Shown: positions 1-5,861 of the stretch, in pieces
How positions within the stretch are numbered: position 1 is the stretch's first letter
Layout: each line of letters starts with the position of its first letter
The notes under the pieces: generated by a model
The model's input: the letters and a program-made list of their open reading frames with translations, nothing else
What the model was told of the DNA's origin: nothing
Databases searched by the model: none
Translations under genes and position numbers: made by a program
Source of the DNA: JBMNNU01 sp050942695
GTDB taxonomy: Bacteria; Chloroflexota; UBA6077
Assembly (NCBI GenBank): GCA_050942695.1
Contig: JBMNNU010000015.1
Coordinates: 1-23,047, forward strand
Length of the DNA stretch: 23,047 nt
Direction of reading: 5' to 3'

Positions 1-308
1 CGGCGCAACGTTACCACTGGCTGAGCCGCGGCGGCATCCGGCAGGTAGGAGGCAAGCGGGGCATCCAGTGCCAGGATATCCCGATCTACAAGCCGGAGCA
101 CCGCGAGCGCTGTGGCCAGCTTTGTGATCGATGCGACTGGAAAGAGACTATCGGCCTGGATGGGACGGCCATCCGCATCGGTACCGAGTACGATGGCCTT
201 CGATGGCTTACCCATCGGTTTGACTGTTACGACGATTCCCTCCATTCGAGCTGCCGACAGCACCTTTAAGGCGGCATCACGAACGGCGTACTGTGGCTGT
301 TCCGGCAA
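1..308 (-). CDS. Serine hydrolase, beta-lactamase/PBP4-like family (N-terminal part, partial)
   Basis: The gene reads leftward and leaves the window, so only about 102 N-terminal residues are visible. The segment LFPVASITKLATALAVLRLV is the typical beginning of the beta-lactamase-fold serine hydrolases (class C beta-lactamase, esterase and DD-peptidase relatives). In SITK the Ser is the nucleophile and the Lys the general base (SxxK). It is followed by the usual LDAPLASYLPD segment. I chose the TTG start at 306-308 because GGAGGT (316-321 on this strand) lies 7 bases upstream and no ATG is better placed. There is no signal peptide in the visible part, so a cytoplasmic or unexported esterase is more likely than a periplasmic beta-lactamase. 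The YxN and KTG-like motifs lie outside the window, so the substrate cannot be judged. Confidence 0.85.
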   Translation of the reverse strand, partial: MPEQPQYAVRDAALKVLSAARMEGIVVTVKPMGKPSKAIVLGTDADGRPIQADSLFPVASITKLATALAVLRLVDRDILALDAPLASYLPDAAAAQPVVTLR

Positions 309-427
309 AGGTTCTACCTCCCGACCCGATCACGTACTGAGACAATCCGGCTGTAGTGTATCAATTCGGCAGATTGTTTGCAGAATTTCACACGCAGTAC
401 CCCCGGCTACTGCTGCTTTGCAATAGT

Positions 428-906
428 GGTTCTGATGCGTTGCCGTAGGCGGCTTATGCCGGGAGCCCGGCCATCTTGGCCGCTAGTCCCTGGGAGCGCG
501 GGCCGCTGGCCCGCCCGTCCTCTTGTGGGAGAGCCTCCTAATAATGTAGTCGCAACTATATGATCATTGCCGATTAAACCGTACGTATCCGTCGCGGCCC
601 TGATGGCCGTTAACAAAATAAACCGACACTGCATCCAAAACAACGTAGGGGCCGCAACGCTGTGCTCGCTCGCGTTGCGCACCGTGCCCGCCCGGTACCT
701 CGTACAGCAGCACAGTTCACGTGGTACCGGGCCGGCAGAGTGTGACGCTGCGCTTGCTCACGTCACACGGCCCCTACGATGCTGTGTGCGATTATTTAGT
801 CAACGATCATAAGCCTTCGGCTACATTATTGATGCGGGCAAGATGCCCGCGCTCCAGTCAGACGGCTTCGCCGTCTATCAAAACCAATTTGGTCGTGTAC
901 TAGAGC
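428..906. repeat. Foldback repeat element A (hairpin-rich, palindromic)
   Basis: This gene-free stretch is related, in inverted orientation, to 18433-18885. Shared blocks include GGTTCTGATG at the left edge, GATTAAACCGTA, GTATCCGTCGCGGCCCTGA, GACGGCTTCGCCG, and the right edge TTTGGTCGTGTACTAGAGC. The element is itself a large imperfect palindrome: AATAATGTAGTCGCAAC near 540 is mirrored by GGCTACATTATT near 815. It contains several small hairpins of the GGGAGCGCGGGCC type. Short open frames here are GC-rich repeat translations and not convincing genes. It may be a non-autonomous mobile element (MITE-like). No transposase or target duplication could be confirmed. Confidence 0.7.
644..778. repeat. 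Double-hairpin palindromic element nested in element A
   Basis: The outer arms CGTAGGGGCCG (644-654) and CGGCCCCTACG (768-778) are perfect inverted repeats. Each arm carries its own stem-loop: CGCAACGC/GCGTTGCG (653-660, 672-679) and GTGTGACG/CGTCACAC (740-747, 761-768). The two loops are nearly identical (CTGTGCTCGCTC-like and CTGCGCTTGCTC-like) although the stems differ. Two GGTACC boxes (694-699, 723-728) sit around the centre. The sister element at 18433-18885 lacks this block at the matching position, so it looks like a later insertion. Confidence 0.7.
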
Positions 907-917
907 TTTGATATACT
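889..917 (+). promoter_or_regulatory. Putative sigma70-type promoter of the flavodoxin gene
   Basis: TTGGTC at 889-894 is followed after 17 bases by TATACT at 912-917, about 43 bases upstream of the GTG start at 960. The -10 box is good and the -35 box fair. The -35 box lies inside the right edge of repeat element A. Confidence 0.5.
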
Positions 918-959
918 GCCTGAGGCACGGGTCAAAATAAAGGTGAGCGGAGGTGGTAG

Positions 960-1532
960 GTGAGCGATTCCGGAGAAGCCAAGGGCAACAGTATCAAAGC
1001 GTTAGTTCTATACTGGAGTGCAACTGGCAACACCGAGAAGGTGGCGAAGGCTATCGAGCGAGGCGCAAAGAAGGCCGGGGTTACTGTGGACGTGGTGAAG
1101 ATAGCCGAGGCCGCAGATCTGGATCTTTACGATTACGACCTGGTCTTCATGGGAACTCCCTCCTACTCTTACATGGTGCCCGAGTTGGTGTTGAAATACA
1201 TAAAGGGGAAGGCGGCATTCCACAAACAGCGAAGGGATATTAAGATTGGGGCTCCCAGGCTTCCCGGCAAAGGGGCAGTCGTCTTCGTCACCTATTCCGG
1301 CCCCCACACTGGCATAGACGAAGCCATCCCGGTAGGCAAATATGTTGGCCAGTTCTTCGCCCATATCGGCTACGAGGTGTTGGACGAGTGGTACGTGATC
1401 GGTGAATTCCACGGAAACGAGGTGCACAGTACACAGGGCCCGCTCGGCGACATCCGGGGGCGCCCCAACGCGGACGACCTAGCTCGAATCGAGCAGCAGA
1501 TCGTCGAGGTGATATCAAAAAGCCAGAAGTAG
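960..1532 (+). CDS. Flavodoxin-family protein
   Basis: The protein has 190 residues. Near the N-terminus, LVLYWSATGNTEKVAKAI matches the flavodoxin FMN phosphate-binding loop (S/T-x-T-G-N-T) after a first beta strand. A second flavodoxin-like segment is LVFMGTPSYSYMVPELV, which corresponds to the loop that stacks on the isoalloxazine ring, and VVFVTYSGPHTG is the third strand and loop. Family knowledge suggests FMN binding and single-electron transfer in the cytoplasm; the redox partner is unknown. The GTG start is preceded by GGAGGT (949-954) with a 5-base spacer. A truncated OsmC-like reading frame begins 12 bases downstream and was probably once co-transcribed. Lengths above 160 residues are typical of flavodoxin-like NAD(P)H oxidoreductases, so a role other than a classic small flavodoxin is possible. 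Confidence 0.85.
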   Translation: MSDSGEAKGNSIKALVLYWSATGNTEKVAKAIERGAKKAGVTVDVVKIAEAADLDLYDYDLVFMGTPSYSYMVPELVLKYIKGKAAFHKQRRDIKIGAPRLPGKGAVVFVTYSGPHTGIDEAIPVGKYVGQFFAHIGYEVLDEWYVIGEFHGNEVHSTQGPLGDIRGRPNADDLARIEQQIVEVISKSQK

Positions 1533-1544
1533 ATATCGCCGTTT

Positions 1545-1748
1545 TTGAAGGGGGAACCGATACCAAATCCCGTGAATGGCATAGATGCAAAAGCGTTGCA
1601 CGACACGATGGATGCCATGAGAAACGACCCTGAGTTGGGTAAACTACGGTTGCGCGCCAGCAACAGATGGATAAAGCTGAAGACACAGCAGGCCGGGGGG
1701 ATTTACCCCGGCCTGCTGTGTTTGTGCATTTACAATCCGATATCGTAG
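1545..1748 (+). pseudogene. OsmC-family remnant, truncated after about 40 residues
   Basis: The frame encodes NGIDAKALHDTMDAM, then NDPELGKLRLRASNRWIKL. This closely resembles the N-terminal helix and first strand of OsmC/Ohr-type peroxiredoxins (pattern NGVD..AL..T..AI...PEL.KF.FRA.NRW). The match stops abruptly at about 1682, where a strong terminator hairpin begins. The remaining residues are only a translation of that hairpin and its 3' flank. OsmC proteins normally have about 140 residues or more and two catalytic Cys, none of which remain. The start is uncertain: TTG at 1545 has no good ribosome site and GTG at 1575 is also in frame. It most likely records a deletion that joined the 5' end of an osmC gene to a terminator. 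Confidence 0.55.
1683..1721. terminator. Strong intrinsic terminator between convergent genes
   Basis: ACACAGCAGGCCGGGG (1683-1698) and CCCCGGCCTGCTGTGT (1706-1721) form a perfect 16-bp stem with a 7-base loop. It is followed by TTTG on the plus strand. It sits between the plus-strand flavodoxin/osmC remnant and the 3' end of the minus-strand kinase gene, so it can serve both directions. Confidence 0.85.
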
Positions 1749-2554
1749 ATGGGAGGTCTGACTTTCAGACGACACTCGACCGCCTTAACCCCATCGACAC
1801 GCCTGGCCACTGCAACTACTGCGTCCTGCAGCTCGTCGGACTCCACCGTGCCTGTTACGACAATAGCCCCATCACTTCCATCGACCTTCAGGTTAGCGCC
1901 GCCGGTAGATGGATCGGTTGCGAGCGCGACCCATACGCGGCTAATCAGTGCTGCATCATCCATAACCTTTTGCGAGTCCTCGGTTTTGGCAAAGGCTTGT
2001 TGCTCGGCCATTCGGATAATGACATCGCAAGCCCCTTCGATACCCAGCCGCTCCAGGTTTAGGACTGCGTCGTATAGCGATGCGTCGTACCAGTTGACTC
2101 CCCAGAGGAACCGCATCCACTCGGCACGCTCTTTATCGGTTTTTTCAATGTGGCTTTTGGCGCCAGCGCGATCCAATTTGTGCCGCTCCATAGCCCGCTG
2201 AATACGAGTCTCCAGGTTTTCCACGATTCGAATTTTGATAATGTGCGATGCCTTCGGCAGCAGAAGGTGCCCCACGAAGCCGTGAAAAACCAGGTTATCT
2301 AGCCTAGCGCGCTCCCGCAGCCCTGCGCGGAAAAAGTTGAGATAGATCTCTCTTTCGTTGATCAATCGCTCCCAAAAAGTAGGCGGTTTGTCCATCGCGT
2401 CCCTGAACTTCTCGATAGGTAGGCCATACTTTTTTGTTGACGCCTCCATCAGCTCTTCGCGACTCAAACACTCGAAACCGAGACGCTCAGCAAGTTGCTG
2501 TGCAACGGTCTGGCCGCCGGTATATGTTCCTCTGGATACCGTAATGATCGCCAT
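1730..2554 (-). CDS. Cytidylate-kinase-like protein with C-terminal BON domain
   Basis: The protein has 274 residues. The first ~190 match the cytidylate kinase-like family (AAK6/CMK-like): MAIITVSRGTYTGGQTVAQQLAERLG at the N-terminus replaces the usual ISRxxGSGG P-loop. The segments FHGFVGHLLL and IRIVENLETRIQRAMER follow, then the lid-type D..RA.. and NWYDASLYDAVLN. Residues ~198-268 (from DDAALISRVWVAL to DGVKAVECRLKV) have the pattern of a BON domain, a module usually tied to phospholipid or envelope interaction. The fusion suggests a sensor or regulator more than a core CMP kinase. The ATG is preceded by GGGAGGAG with a short spacer. The gene is divergent from the small gene at 2768. The substrate is not known for this subfamily. 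Confidence 0.8.
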   Translation of the reverse strand: MAIITVSRGTYTGGQTVAQQLAERLGFECLSREELMEASTKKYGLPIEKFRDAMDKPPTFWERLINEREIYLNFFRAGLRERARLDNLVFHGFVGHLLLPKASHIIKIRIVENLETRIQRAMERHKLDRAGAKSHIEKTDKERAEWMRFLWGVNWYDASLYDAVLNLERLGIEGACDVIIRMAEQQAFAKTEDSQKVMDDAALISRVWVALATDPSTGGANLKVDGSDGAIVVTGTVESDELQDAVVAVARRVDGVKAVECRLKVRPPIYDIGL

Positions 2555-2767
2555 GGCGCTCCTCCCTGTTTATCGAAGAGAACATGTCGCAGTCTCAGAG
2601 TATATATAAGTGGACAAAACGATGACAGAGCTGTGGCTGAGAGTGTACCATTCTGATGGACTTACATGCGACTTTTAGTATCCCCGATCTACCTGTTCTC
2701 GTTCGGGCGATAGAAATTTTGCGTACCGCCTTGGCCGGAAGGTCAATCGAAGCGAGGAGGAGTTGCT

Positions 2768-3145
2768 GTGAAACTGCAAACAGTATTGATCGTCTTTTTC
2801 GGGGCGGCCATCGCGTATCTACTCAATGCGACTCTCAGATACGCAGAAGTCGATTTAGAAGGAGATGACGTGGTGATTCGCCTCGGCCCGCTGGGCAATG
2901 CGCGGATTCCACGCGGACTAATAACCGAGGCCAAAGCTATCCAATGGCCCTGGTACTTCGGGTATGGGATCCGCTTCTATGGTCGGCAGGCCGTTGGTTT
3001 CGTAGGGCGACCTGGGGGTGTCGTGGAGCTAACCTTATCGAAACCCGTCAGGGTGCAAGCAGCGATCCCCATCGACGCACGGCGAATAGCCGTTGCTGTC
3101 CAGAACCCAGATGATCTGATCCGTCTGATTACTCAGAGCGCTTAG
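2768..3145 (+). CDS. Hypothetical protein with N-terminal membrane segment
   Basis: The protein has 125 residues. It begins MKLQTVLIVFFGAAIAYLLN, one hydrophobic helix that would act as a membrane anchor or uncleaved signal. The rest (EVDLEGDDVVIRLGPLG, then FGYGIRFYGRQAVGFVGRPGGVVELTL) is beta-rich and resembles the PH-like or SHOCT-free YdbS-type membrane domains that carry a short helix before a small beta barrel. That resemblance is from pattern only. The GTG start has GGAGGAG 6-7 bases upstream (about 2756-2762). The gene stands alone between a divergent kinase gene and a convergent membrane protein gene, with a hairpin after its stop codon. No catalytic motif is visible and no function is assigned. 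Confidence 0.7.
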   Translation: MKLQTVLIVFFGAAIAYLLNATLRYAEVDLEGDDVVIRLGPLGNARIPRGLITEAKAIQWPWYFGYGIRFYGRQAVGFVGRPGGVVELTLSKPVRVQAAIPIDARRIAVAVQNPDDLIRLITQSA

Positions 3146-3163
3146 AACCTCTGATTTGGCAGG

Positions 3164-3199
3164 TTGAGGAGCTGCCCGAGGCGGTGGGCAACTCCTCAA
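3164..3199. terminator. Hairpin between convergent genes, likely terminator
   Basis: TTGAGGAGCTGCCC (3164-3177) pairs with GGGCAACTCCTCAA (3186-3199) with one mismatch and an 8-base loop. It lies 18 bases after the stop of the upstream plus-strand gene and 28 bases from the end of the minus-strand gene. The T tract is weak on both sides. Confidence 0.65.
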
Positions 3200-3226
3200 T
3201 CTCTCCACGACGATAGGACCAGCAGC

Positions 3227-3769
3227 TTACGCTACTTTCTCCTGTAGCTGGCGCTGCGCTTCCTCCTCTGCGGGTCCTGTGCCGAACAATCCCATAGCCT
3301 TTACCCGCCTCCGCCTTCTCACCTGAGTGTTGAGCGCATCGATCAGCTCCTGCCTCCTGTAAGATCCCTCCGGGACGCGGCTGAAGAAGCTGCTCACCTC
3401 TGGGTCGATCGATGCCGCAGACACTGCGTCCACGATCCGATTCTTCGAGATCCTTCGGTTTGGGTTGTCCCCATACAGCTCGTTTATAACGCGGTCGGCC
3501 TGAACCACCGCAGGCGATGGGCGTTGGACGGACGGGGTTACCCGTACAGTTTTCGCTCTAACCCGGCGCCGAGGTTGCAGCTCCCTGGTTGCCTTAGCCG
3601 TTGATGGTCGCGCAGCCGCGGTTGTGCGTCTTCGGCGCGGCGCTCCCGCTTTCTCGCCTCTCCTAACAGACACTGCCCCGATCAGGTATTGCGTGAAACG
3701 CGCGATCAACGAGACGATTACCCCTGTGAATAACAGGGTGATGGAAAATCCAATCAATCTCTGTAGCAC
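3227..3769 (-). CDS. Membrane-anchored protein with basic linker and DUF2795-like domain
   Basis: The protein has 180 residues. Residues ~4-33 (LIGFSITLLFTGVIVSLIARF) form a membrane helix. They are followed by about 60 residues rich in Arg, Ala, Pro and Thr (for example RRRRTTAAARPSTAK), a disordered and strongly basic linker. Residues ~105-145 (SKNRIVDAVSAASIDPEV, then SRVPEGSYRRQELIDAL) fit the DUF2795 pattern, a small helical domain with the ending LP.G.Y....EL..AL. The tail is again basic, then acidic (AEEEAQRQLQEKV). The basic stretch could contact nucleic acid or anionic lipid; this is inference. The GTG start has AAAGGAGG about 13 bases upstream, which is long, so the start is uncertain. 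It converges with the small gene at 2768-3145. Confidence 0.65.
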   Translation of the reverse strand: MLQRLIGFSITLLFTGVIVSLIARFTQYLIGAVSVRRGEKAGAPRRRRTTAAARPSTAKATRELQPRRRVRAKTVRVTPSVQRPSPAVVQADRVINELYGDNPNRRISKNRIVDAVSAASIDPEVSSFFSRVPEGSYRRQELIDALNTQVRRRRRVKAMGLFGTGPAEEEAQRQLQEKVA

Positions 3770-3937
3770 TGGTACCGAAATGCCTCCTTTGATATGATCC
3801 GACCCTCTGCCTCCGGCGTTTTTCCTAATCCGGCAACACCGGAATCAGACATTTTCATCGTTTTGCGTTATTGCCAACAAGCACATGGTGTGCCCCCGGT
3901 TTGTTGTGCTATCCAGCATAAGGAATAAGCAGGAATG

Positions 3938-3943
3938 TATAAT
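3938..3943 (+). promoter_or_regulatory. Putative -10 box ahead of the leader peptide and MFS gene
   Basis: A perfect TATAAT preceded by TG lies 55 bases upstream of the leader ORF start. No convincing -35 hexamer is seen at 16-18 bases. The 228-base stretch 3770-3997 between the divergent genes otherwise holds no gene that I can see. Confidence 0.35.
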
Positions 3944-3997
3944 TCTATGCATCGGTAGATTGCATGTAGTGACGTGATAAAGAGTGGGAGGAAGGCC

Positions 3998-4054
3998 ATG
4001 TCGATACTAGTCGCGTTGCTCATGTTCTACCTTCACTGGATTATCCATCTATGA
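3998..4054 (+). CDS. Hydrophobic 18-residue leader peptide coupled to the MFS gene
   Basis: The ORF encodes MSILVALLMFYLHWIIHL and then stops. It has one of the best ribosome sites in the window (GGGAGGAAGG, 3-6 bases before the ATG). Its TGA overlaps the ATG of the exporter gene as ATGA (4051-4054). The exporter's own start has no Shine-Dalgarno, so its translation should depend on ribosomes finishing this leader. Leader peptides ahead of mef, msr and erm genes are known to sense macrolides or chloramphenicol by ribosome stalling. That parallel is an inference here, because the sequence lacks a recognised arrest motif and no rival hairpins were established. Alternatively it is a tiny membrane peptide in its own right. 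Confidence 0.6.
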   Translation: MSILVALLMFYLHWIIHL

Positions 4055-5295
4055 GTAATCAGGACAATAGTCGCGAGGATCAGTTCGCGGGGTGGAAAAA
4101 GAAGATTACACTGTTCCTGGCAAGCCAGACCTTGTCGTTGTTCGGCTCGTCCCTAGTGCAGTACGCGATCATCTGGTACATAACGCTTACCACCCAGTCC
4201 GGCATCATGATGACCATCTCGACGATCTGCGGTTTCTTGCCGCAGATCGCCATATCCCTCTTTGCCGGGGTCTGGGCTGACAGGTACTCCCGTAAGCTGC
4301 TCATCATTGCGGGCGATGTTCTCATAGCTTTCTTCACCCTTATTCTTATTATCACCTTCCTCCTTGGATACAGGGAGCTCTGGCTGCTGTTCGCGATATC
4401 CGCTATTCGCTCCATCGGAGCTGGGATACAGACTCCGGCGGTCAGCGCCTTCATCCCGCAAATCGTGCCGCCGGACAGGCTGATGAGGGTCAGTGGGCTG
4501 AACGGGAGCATTCAAGCCATAATGATGATCGTAGCTCCAGCGGCAAGCGGCGCCCTGCTCGTTTTGTGGACTCTCGAGGTCGTGTTCTTCGTCGACCTCG
4601 CGACGGCAGCCGCGGCCGTTCTGATAATGTCTACCATCGATGCGCCGCCTCACCCCAAAGAGAGCCTCCAAGCTGGCTATCTGAGCAACCTGTTCGACGG
4701 CCTGCAGTACGTTCAGCAGACTTCGTGGGTCAGGTCCCTCCTGATCTACTACGCCCTGTTCATGTTCCTGATTACGCCAGCAGCCTTTCTAACACCTCTA
4801 CTGATAGCCCGTTCGTTCGGTGGGGAGGTGTGGCGGCTAACCGCCAACGAGATGCTGTTTGGCGGAGGGGCTGTGCTGGGAGGGATGATCATCGCGGCAT
4901 GGGGTGGCTTCAGGAACCGGATGCACACCCTGGTGCTGGCAGACATCATGTTCGGGCTTCTTACGGCTGCGCTGGGGTTGGCTGGGGTCTTCTGGGTGTA
5001 TCTGGCGATAATCTTTGCGACGGGGATATTTATGCCCTTCTTCAACTCCCCCAGCACAGTCCTGCTGCAGGAGAAGGTGCCGCCGGAAATCCAAGGGCGG
5101 GTATTCAGCCTGGTGGGGATCGTAGTCTCCGCCTCTATGCCGGTTGGGATGATGGTGTTCGGTCCGATTTCCGATGTGATCAGGGTGGAGCTGCTGCTGA
5201 TCGTCACGGGGGCGCTGATCACAGTCATGGCGCTGTTCATGTTGGGGGACAAACAGTTGATACAGGCAGGAAAACCGACCGTTCCGAATCCTTGA
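4051..5295 (+). CDS. MFS exporter, Mef/macrolide-efflux-like
   Basis: The protein has 414 residues and about 12 membrane helices, the normal length and layout for the drug:H+ antiporter branch of the major facilitator superfamily. GVWADRYSRK (residues 73-82) is the loop 2-3 signature GxxxDRxxRR. The segments IRSIGAGIQTPAVSAFIP and LLQEKVPPEIQGRVFSLVGIV match the conserved blocks of Mef(A)-type macrolide exporters (compare IRSIGTAFHTPALNA and LFQEKIKPEYLGRVFSLIGS, from memory). It would pump a hydrophobic compound out of the cell using the proton gradient. The ATG overlaps the stop of the leader ORF and lacks its own ribosome site. The actual substrate cannot be read from the sequence. Confidence 0.85.
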   Translation: MSNQDNSREDQFAGWKKKITLFLASQTLSLFGSSLVQYAIIWYITLTTQSGIMMTISTICGFLPQIAISLFAGVWADRYSRKLLIIAGDVLIAFFTLILIITFLLGYRELWLLFAISAIRSIGAGIQTPAVSAFIPQIVPPDRLMRVSGLNGSIQAIMMIVAPAASGALLVLWTLEVVFFVDLATAAAAVLIMSTIDAPPHPKESLQAGYLSNLFDGLQYVQQTSWVRSLLIYYALFMFLITPAAFLTPLLIARSFGGEVWRLTANEMLFGGGAVLGGMIIAAWGGFRNRMHTLVLADIMFGLLTAALGLAGVFWVYLAIIFATGIFMPFFNSPSTVLLQEKVPPEIQGRVFSLVGIVVSASMPVGMMVFGPISDVIRVELLLIVTGALITVMALFMLGDKQLIQAGKPTVPNP

Positions 5296-5338
5296 GCGCC
5301 GGATTGGTGTATGGTAAGACATGGAGGTCTGAGGGAAT

Positions 5339-5572
5339 ATGACAGACCAACAATTGCTCGATCGCATCTCTATCGACCCTGAATTTTTAGCTGGAAAGCC
5401 GGTCATCAAGGGAACGCGCCTAGCTGTCGAGTACATACTCAATATGTTGGCCCATGGAGCAACGGTAGATGAACTCCTAGAAGAATACGATGGGCTTACT
5501 CGGGAGGATATCCAGGCGTGCATCCATTTCGCGACCAAGAGTTCGGGAGACGCGACTTTTATGCCGCGCTGA
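5339..5572 (+). CDS. DUF433 antitoxin-like protein (orphan)
   Basis: The protein has 77 residues and matches DUF433 over its full length: SIDPEFLAGKPVIKGTRLAVEYIL, then LEEYDGLTREDIQACIHFA, ending in FMPR. DUF433 proteins have a winged-helix fold and are usually antitoxins paired with a downstream DUF5615 PIN-like nuclease gene. Here no such partner follows: a tRNA gene on the other strand starts 18 bases after the stop. The ATG is preceded by GAGGG 3-8 bases upstream, with a second GGAGG further up. It may be a solitary regulator, a residue of a broken toxin-antitoxin pair, or a partner to a toxin elsewhere. Confidence 0.8.
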   Translation: MTDQQLLDRISIDPEFLAGKPVIKGTRLAVEYILNMLAHGATVDELLEEYDGLTREDIQACIHFATKSSGDATFMPR

Positions 5573-5589
5573 TTGTTGGTGATCGAAGG

Positions 5590-5665
5590 TGGTCGGGGTG
5601 CCCAGACTCGAACTGGGGGCCTCATGGTCCCAAACCATGCGCGCTACCGACTGCGCTACACCCCG
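5590..5665 (-). tRNA. tRNA-Pro (UGG anticodon), CCA encoded
   Basis: Read on the minus strand the gene folds into a full cloverleaf. The acceptor stem is CGGGGTG/CACCCCG. The D stem is GCGC/GCGC around AGTCGGTA. The anticodon stem is CATGG/CCATG with loop TTTGGGA, giving anticodon TGG. The T arm is CCCAG-TTCGAGT-CTGGG. The discriminator base is A, followed by a genomically encoded CCA (5590-5592). A promoter is visible upstream. Confidence 0.97.
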
Positions 5666-5673
5666 TGGACCCT

Positions 5674-5703
5674 ATTTTACCATGGATGGCACGCCTCGGG
5701 CAA
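5674..5703 (-). promoter_or_regulatory. Promoter of tRNA-Pro
   Basis: On the minus strand TTGCCC (5698-5703) is followed after 18 bases by TAAAAT (5674-5679), 8 bases before the mature tRNA 5' end. This is a plausible sigma70-type promoter at the usual position for a tRNA gene. Confidence 0.6.
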
Positions 5704-5861
5704 AGGTTGATTGCCGGGTGCGGCTCAGGCTTACCGGAACTGCCTCGCACACTCGTGCAAACGTAGTGCAGGGCGCTCTGCCCCGCAGCCCTCGTCGGTA
5801 TATGCCATCCTGAATAGTGCAGATCAAAGTGGGCAGACTGGGCACAGGGCCCTGGGCTACA

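Noticed and set aside
407..903. Several open frames of 60-91 codons in the first intergenic island
   Set aside because: They translate GC-rich hairpin repeats (runs such as RAGQRPALPG), overlap each other on both strands and lack ribosome sites.
4566..5342. A 258-codon frame on the plus strand inside the MFS gene, and long minus-strand frames opposite it
   Set aside because: They are alternative-frame shadows of the MFS exporter, which has clear family motifs and a coherent membrane topology.
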